A DNA stretch of 7,693 bases from Kiritimatiellia bacterium (GTDB lineage: Bacteria; Verrucomicrobiota; Kiritimatiellia; RFP12; UBA1067). Below, piece by piece: positions 5,253-7,693 of the stretch. Under the pieces are notes generated by a model. The model worked only from the letters and a program-made list of their open reading frames with translations, was not told the DNA's origin and made no database searches. The DNA lies in the NCBI GenBank assembly GCA_900771305.1, contig CAAGNL010000301.1, forward strand, positions 1 to 7,693. The letters run 5' to 3'. Both the position numbers and the translations under genes were made by a program. Positions within the stretch are counted from its first letter, which is position 1. Each line of letters opens with the position of its first letter.

Positions 5253-7379
5253 ATGGCGGACCTGAACGAGGAGCAGCGCGCGGCGGTCGAGACGACGGAG
5301 GGGTACGTCCGCGTCGTCGCGGGCGCGGGCAGTGGCAAGACCCGCGCGCTCGCGCACCGGTTTGCCTACCTCGTCCAGCAGTTGGGCGTGCTGCCCGCGC
5401 ACATCCTCTGCGTCACATTCTCCTGCAAGTCGGCAAATGAGATGCGCACGCGCATCCGCGCGCTCACGGGCGACAACGACACCGGCCTCGTCAACACCTT
5501 CCACGGCTTCTGCGCCGGCGTGCTGCGGGAGGACGGCCACGCCGTCGGCTATCCCCAGAACTTCCCCATCCTCGACAACTCGGACATCGACGTCATCCTG
5601 CGCGGCATCTACGAGGAACGCGGGCTCACCATGCGCGACTGCACCTTCGCGGACGCGCGCGACGCCTTTGAGATCCGCAAGTGCATCAAGGAACCCGGCT
5701 ACTGTCGGCGGATGGCCAATCTCCCGCTCGAGGAGCTCAAACGGCGCTATGACGAGTCGACGACTGTTGGCGACATCCTCTTCAACGGCTACATCTACCG
5801 CGAGAAGAAGTGCTTCGCCCTTGACTACAACGACCTCATTCTGTTCACGCTGATGATCTTCGCGGACAAGCCCGAGATTCGGCGCAAGTGGCAGGAACGC
5901 CTCGAGTACGTGATGATCGACGAGTTCCAGGACATCGATCCCCTCCAGTACAAGTTGATGGAGGAGCTCACGGTCCATCACCGCAATCTCTTCGTGGTGG
6001 GGGACCCCGACCAGACGATTTACACCTGGCGCGGCGCGAACGTGAAGTATCTGCTCGAGTTCGACCAGAAGTTTCCCGGCACGAAGACGGTGATGATGAA
6101 CCGCAACTATCGGTCCACGCCGGAGATCCTCTCCGTGGTGAATTCGCTCATCGGCAAGAACTCGCTGCGGATCCACAAGAACCTCGTCGCCGAGAAGGGG
6201 CCTGGTCCGCGCGTCCTCTGCCGACAGGGGGCGCGCCCCGCCGACGAGGCTTCCTGGATTGCCGCGAAGATGAAGTCTCTCCACGAGGCCGGCGTACCGT
6301 ACGCGGAGATGGCAGTGCTCTACCGGGCACACTACGTCACGCGCGAGATCGAGACGGCTCTTCAGAAGGCGGAGATCCCCTACACGATCTACAGCGGCGT
6401 GCAGTTCTACGACCGCGAGGAGGTGAAGGACGCGCTCTCCTACCTGCGGCTCGTCTACTCCCGCGACGACCTTGCCTTCCTGCGCGTGGCCAACAAGCCG
6501 CGCCGCAACCTCGGCACGCGGCGGATCGCGTTCCTGAAGGAGCGGGCGGATGAGAACGGCAAATCCCTCTATGAAACACTGAAGACGAGCCTGGACGCCG
6601 AGATCTTCAAGGGCACGAAGGCGCGCGAGCTGGTCGCGCTCGTCGAACGCCATCAGTCCGCCACGGGGAACGTTTCGGAGACGCTCGCGGCGCTGATGGA
6701 CGAAAGCGGCTACGAGGCGATGCTGCGCACCGAGGGTGCTCAGGCGCGCCTGGACAATCTTTCCGAACTCAAGAACGGAATCTGCCAGTACGAGGAGAGT
6801 TGCGGTGAGGAGTGCGGCATTGGCGACTACCTCTCGCACGTCGCGCTCTTCACGAACCGCGACGCCGACACGGGAAAGGCGGACCGCGTGAAGCTCATGA
6901 CCGTGCACACCGCCAAGGGTCTTGAGTTCCCCTACGTGTTCCTGTGCTCGCTCAACGAAGGAATCTTCCCCTCGCGTAAGACCGAAACCCGCGAGCAGAT
7001 GGAGGAGGAACGCCGCCTCGCCTTCGTGGCGATGACCCGCGCCGAGAAGGCGCTCTTCCTCACGTCGTCCGGCGGACGCGCCTTCGATGGTTCCCCACGC
7101 TTCCCCTCGCGCTTCCTGCTCGACATCGACCCGGACTCCTTCGACTACGAGGTTCCCCCGCGCAAGGATCTGCTGGAGGCCGTGCGCGTCAAGGTCGCCT
7201 GCGAGGAGAACAAGGTCGATGCCCCCTCAAAACCGGCGATTCCCGTCGGCGCCCGCGTCCGCCACAAGGTCTTCGGTCCCGGCACCGTCCAGGACGTCAA
7301 CTCCGAAAACGGCACCTGCTGCGTGAAGTTCGATTCGCTGTCGACCACGCGTTGGCTATCTTCCTTGATCCTCGAGTGA
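5253..7379 (+). CDS. uvrD: UvrD/PcrA-type superfamily 1 DNA helicase with C-terminal Tudor-like domain
   Basis: This 708-residue ATP-dependent 3'-5' helicase probably acts in nucleotide-excision and mismatch repair, replication restart and removal of stalled polymerases. Superfamily 1A motifs appear in order: Q motif L-N-E-E-Q near residue 4, motif I A23-G-A-G-S-G-K-T30, Ia V-T-F-S-C-K-S, II D223-E-F-Q-D227, III G250-D-P-D-Q-T-I-Y-T-W-R-G-A, IV N-Y-R-S-T-P-E-I, V M549-T-V-H-T-A-K-G-L-E-F559 and VI E584-E-E-R-R-L with T-R596-A. Residues 665-708 (V-G-A-R-V-R-H-K-V-F-G-P-G-T-V) match the Tudor-like tail that lets PcrA/UvrD bind RNA polymerase. Length matches PcrA/UvrD (~720), and the choice between uvrD and pcrA as a name is conventional. 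The ATG at 5253 places the Q motif at the usual distance from the N terminus. CAGGA at 5242-5246 lies six bases upstream, inside the ABC gene. Confidence 0.94.
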   Translation: MADLNEEQRAAVETTEGYVRVVAGAGSGKTRALAHRFAYLVQQLGVLPAHILCVTFSCKSANEMRTRIRALTGDNDTGLVNTFHGFCAGVLREDGHAVGYPQNFPILDNSDIDVILRGIYEERGLTMRDCTFADARDAFEIRKCIKEPGYCRRMANLPLEELKRRYDESTTVGDILFNGYIYREKKCFALDYNDLILFTLMIFADKPEIRRKWQERLEYVMIDEFQDIDPLQYKLMEELTVHHRNLFVVGDPDQTIYTWRGANVKYLLEFDQKFPGTKTVMMNRNYRSTPEILSVVNSLIGKNSLRIHKNLVAEKGPGPRVLCRQGARPADEASWIAAKMKSLHEAGVPYAEMAVLYRAHYVTREIETALQKAEIPYTIYSGVQFYDREEVKDALSYLRLVYSRDDLAFLRVANKPRRNLGTRRIAFLKERADENGKSLYETLKTSLDAEIFKGTKARELVALVERHQSATGNVSETLAALMDESGYEAMLRTEGAQARLDNLSELKNGICQYEESCGEECGIGDYLSHVALFTNRDADTGKADRVKLMTVHTAKGLEFPYVFLCSLNEGIFPSRKTETREQMEEERRLAFVAMTRAEKALFLTSSGGRAFDGSPRFPSRFLLDIDPDSFDYEVPPRKDLLEAVRVKVACEENKVDAPSKPAIPVGARVRHKVFGPGTVQDVNSENGTCCVKFDSLSTTRWLSSLILE

Positions 7380-7403
7380 GGCTGATAACCTGAACATTGC
7401 ACC

Positions 7404-7417
7404 GACTCCTGGGAGTC
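7404..7417 (+). terminator. Small palindrome after uvrD, weak terminator candidate
   Basis: GACTCC-TG-GGAGTC lies 25 bases after the uvrD stop. It can be folded as a 5-bp stem with a four-base loop. No T-run follows, so it is at best a weak or Rho-assisted terminator, or an mRNA 3'-end stabiliser. The position fits the end of the operon. Confidence 0.25.
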
Positions 7418-7455
7418 TCGCTGAGATTTGCAGTTCGTCGTTTCATGGGTAGATG

Positions 7456-7464
7456 TGGTACACT
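7456..7464 (+). promoter_or_regulatory. Possible extended -10 promoter
   Basis: TGG-TACACT combines a TG extension with a five-of-six match to TATAAT or a close variant. It resembles the extended -10 ahead of greA. No good -35 is present at 16-18 bases upstream. A transcript would start near 7471 and run through the two hairpins at 7505-7563. It could serve a small RNA or a gene beyond the window. Confidence 0.3.
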
Positions 7465-7504
7465 GCCCTCCGCTGATCCGCGCGCTCCTCGTCGTCCTCT
7501 CCAC

Positions 7505-7526
7505 GGCGGGCAGGGGTCTGCCCGCC
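7505..7526. repeat. GC-rich inverted repeat, hairpin 1
   Basis: GGCGGGCAG, loop GGGT, CTGCCCGCC: a perfect 9-bp stem with a four-base loop. No T-run follows, so it is not a standard intrinsic terminator. It has the same geometry as the second hairpin 15 bases downstream. Confidence 0.7.
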
Positions 7527-7541
7527 CTGCCATCCGATCCG

Positions 7542-7563
7542 GGCGGCGAGACCTCTCGCCGCC
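7542..7563. repeat. GC-rich inverted repeat, hairpin 2
   Basis: GGCGGCGAG, loop ACCT, CTCGCCGCC: again a perfect 9-bp stem and four-base loop, 22 bases in total. The loop can pair with that of hairpin 1 (GGGU with ACCU, including one G-U pair). Function is unknown. A REP-like extragenic element or a structured RNA would both fit. Confidence 0.7.
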
Positions 7564-7590
7564 GCCCTGGCAACCTCGTTTCGCCCCGAA

Positions 7591-7651
7591 GACTTTTCGT
7601 CGGTCCACCCGACTTTTTCGTTTGCCCACCCGACTTTTGGGTTTGACCCCA
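7591..7651. repeat. Three-unit degenerate tandem repeat, ~20-21 bases per unit
   Basis: Units begin with GACTTTT at 7591, 7611 and 7632. The first two end in CCACCC and the third in a diverged GACCCC. Unit lengths are 20, 21 and about 20. Read on the minus strand, the best two units encode a K-V-G-W-(A/T)-(N/D)-E repeat. I see no promoter, ribosome binding site or domain to support a gene there, so I treat it as a noncoding repeat. Confidence 0.6.
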
Positions 7652-7693
7652 CTGCTACGAGCGGCGCATCAATGCCTGACCACGGAAGGCGCC

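Larger units (their letters stand above)
7380..7693. other. Noncoding region downstream of uvrD
   Basis: No convincing gene is seen on either strand. Open frames here are short, lack family motifs, and their low-complexity peptides follow from the underlying DNA repeats and hairpins. The stretch holds, in order, a small palindrome, a possible extended -10 promoter, two GC-rich hairpins and a three-unit degenerate repeat. An ATG at 7672 opens a frame that runs off the edge but has no clear ribosome binding site. Confidence 0.6.

Noticed and set aside
5028..6908. Minus-strand open frame of 626 codons antisense to uvrD and the ABC gene
   Set aside because: It lies opposite two genes with complete family motifs and shows no domain of its own. 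Long antisense frames are expected where codons end in G or C.
7443..7652. Minus-strand gene encoding a K-V-G-W repeat peptide
   Set aside because: No ribosome binding site, promoter or domain, and the rest of the frame is the translation of the GC-rich hairpins. Better explained as a noncoding repeat.
7672..7693. Start of a new + strand gene at ATG 7672
   Set aside because: Only seven full codons remain in the window and there is no clear ribosome binding site, so it cannot be supported.

Overview
The window reads as a GC-rich bacterial chromosome segment. It most likely comes from the PVC superphylum (Verrucomicrobiota, Kiritimatiellota, Lentisphaerota or relatives). The main reason is the first gene: a GreA domain at the end of a ~715-residue protein, an architecture I know from Chlamydiae and other PVC bacteria. 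The DksA-family protein also resembles PVC-type members. The phylum is an inference, since no rRNA gene or other marker is present.

Layout: all six confident genes lie on the + strand. A good sigma70-type extended -10 promoter (96-124) and a ribosome binding site precede long-form greA (160-2307). After 44 bases comes a DksA/TraR-family zinc-finger gene with a lysine-rich histone-H1-like N-terminal tail (2352-3107). It overlaps lspA (signal peptidase II, 3107-3622) by one base. lspA overlaps an unusually short miaA (tRNA dimethylallyltransferase, 3609-4343) by 14 bases. A DppD/OppD-type ABC ATPase (4345-5250) begins one base after miaA, and a PcrA/UvrD-type helicase with a C-terminal Tudor-like domain (5253-7379) begins two bases after that. 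The overlaps and minimal gaps suggest one transcription unit with translational coupling. The last ~314 bases hold no convincing gene. They contain a small palindrome after uvrD, a possible extended -10 promoter, two GC-rich hairpins of identical geometry, and a degenerate three-unit ~20-base tandem repeat.

Function: most genes are housekeeping (lipoprotein maturation, tRNA A37 modification, peptide-type uptake, DNA repair). One theme stands out. GreA and DksA-type proteins both enter the RNA polymerase secondary channel, and UvrD/PcrA helicases can bind and backtrack RNA polymerase. The cluster could therefore co-express antagonistic factors for stalled or backtracked polymerase. I see no mobile element, CRISPR array, defence system, tRNA or rRNA. 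The features most worth a second look are the MiaA lacking its usual middle domain, the H1-like tail on the DksA protein, the GreA/DksA/UvrD linkage and the structured 3' noncoding region.
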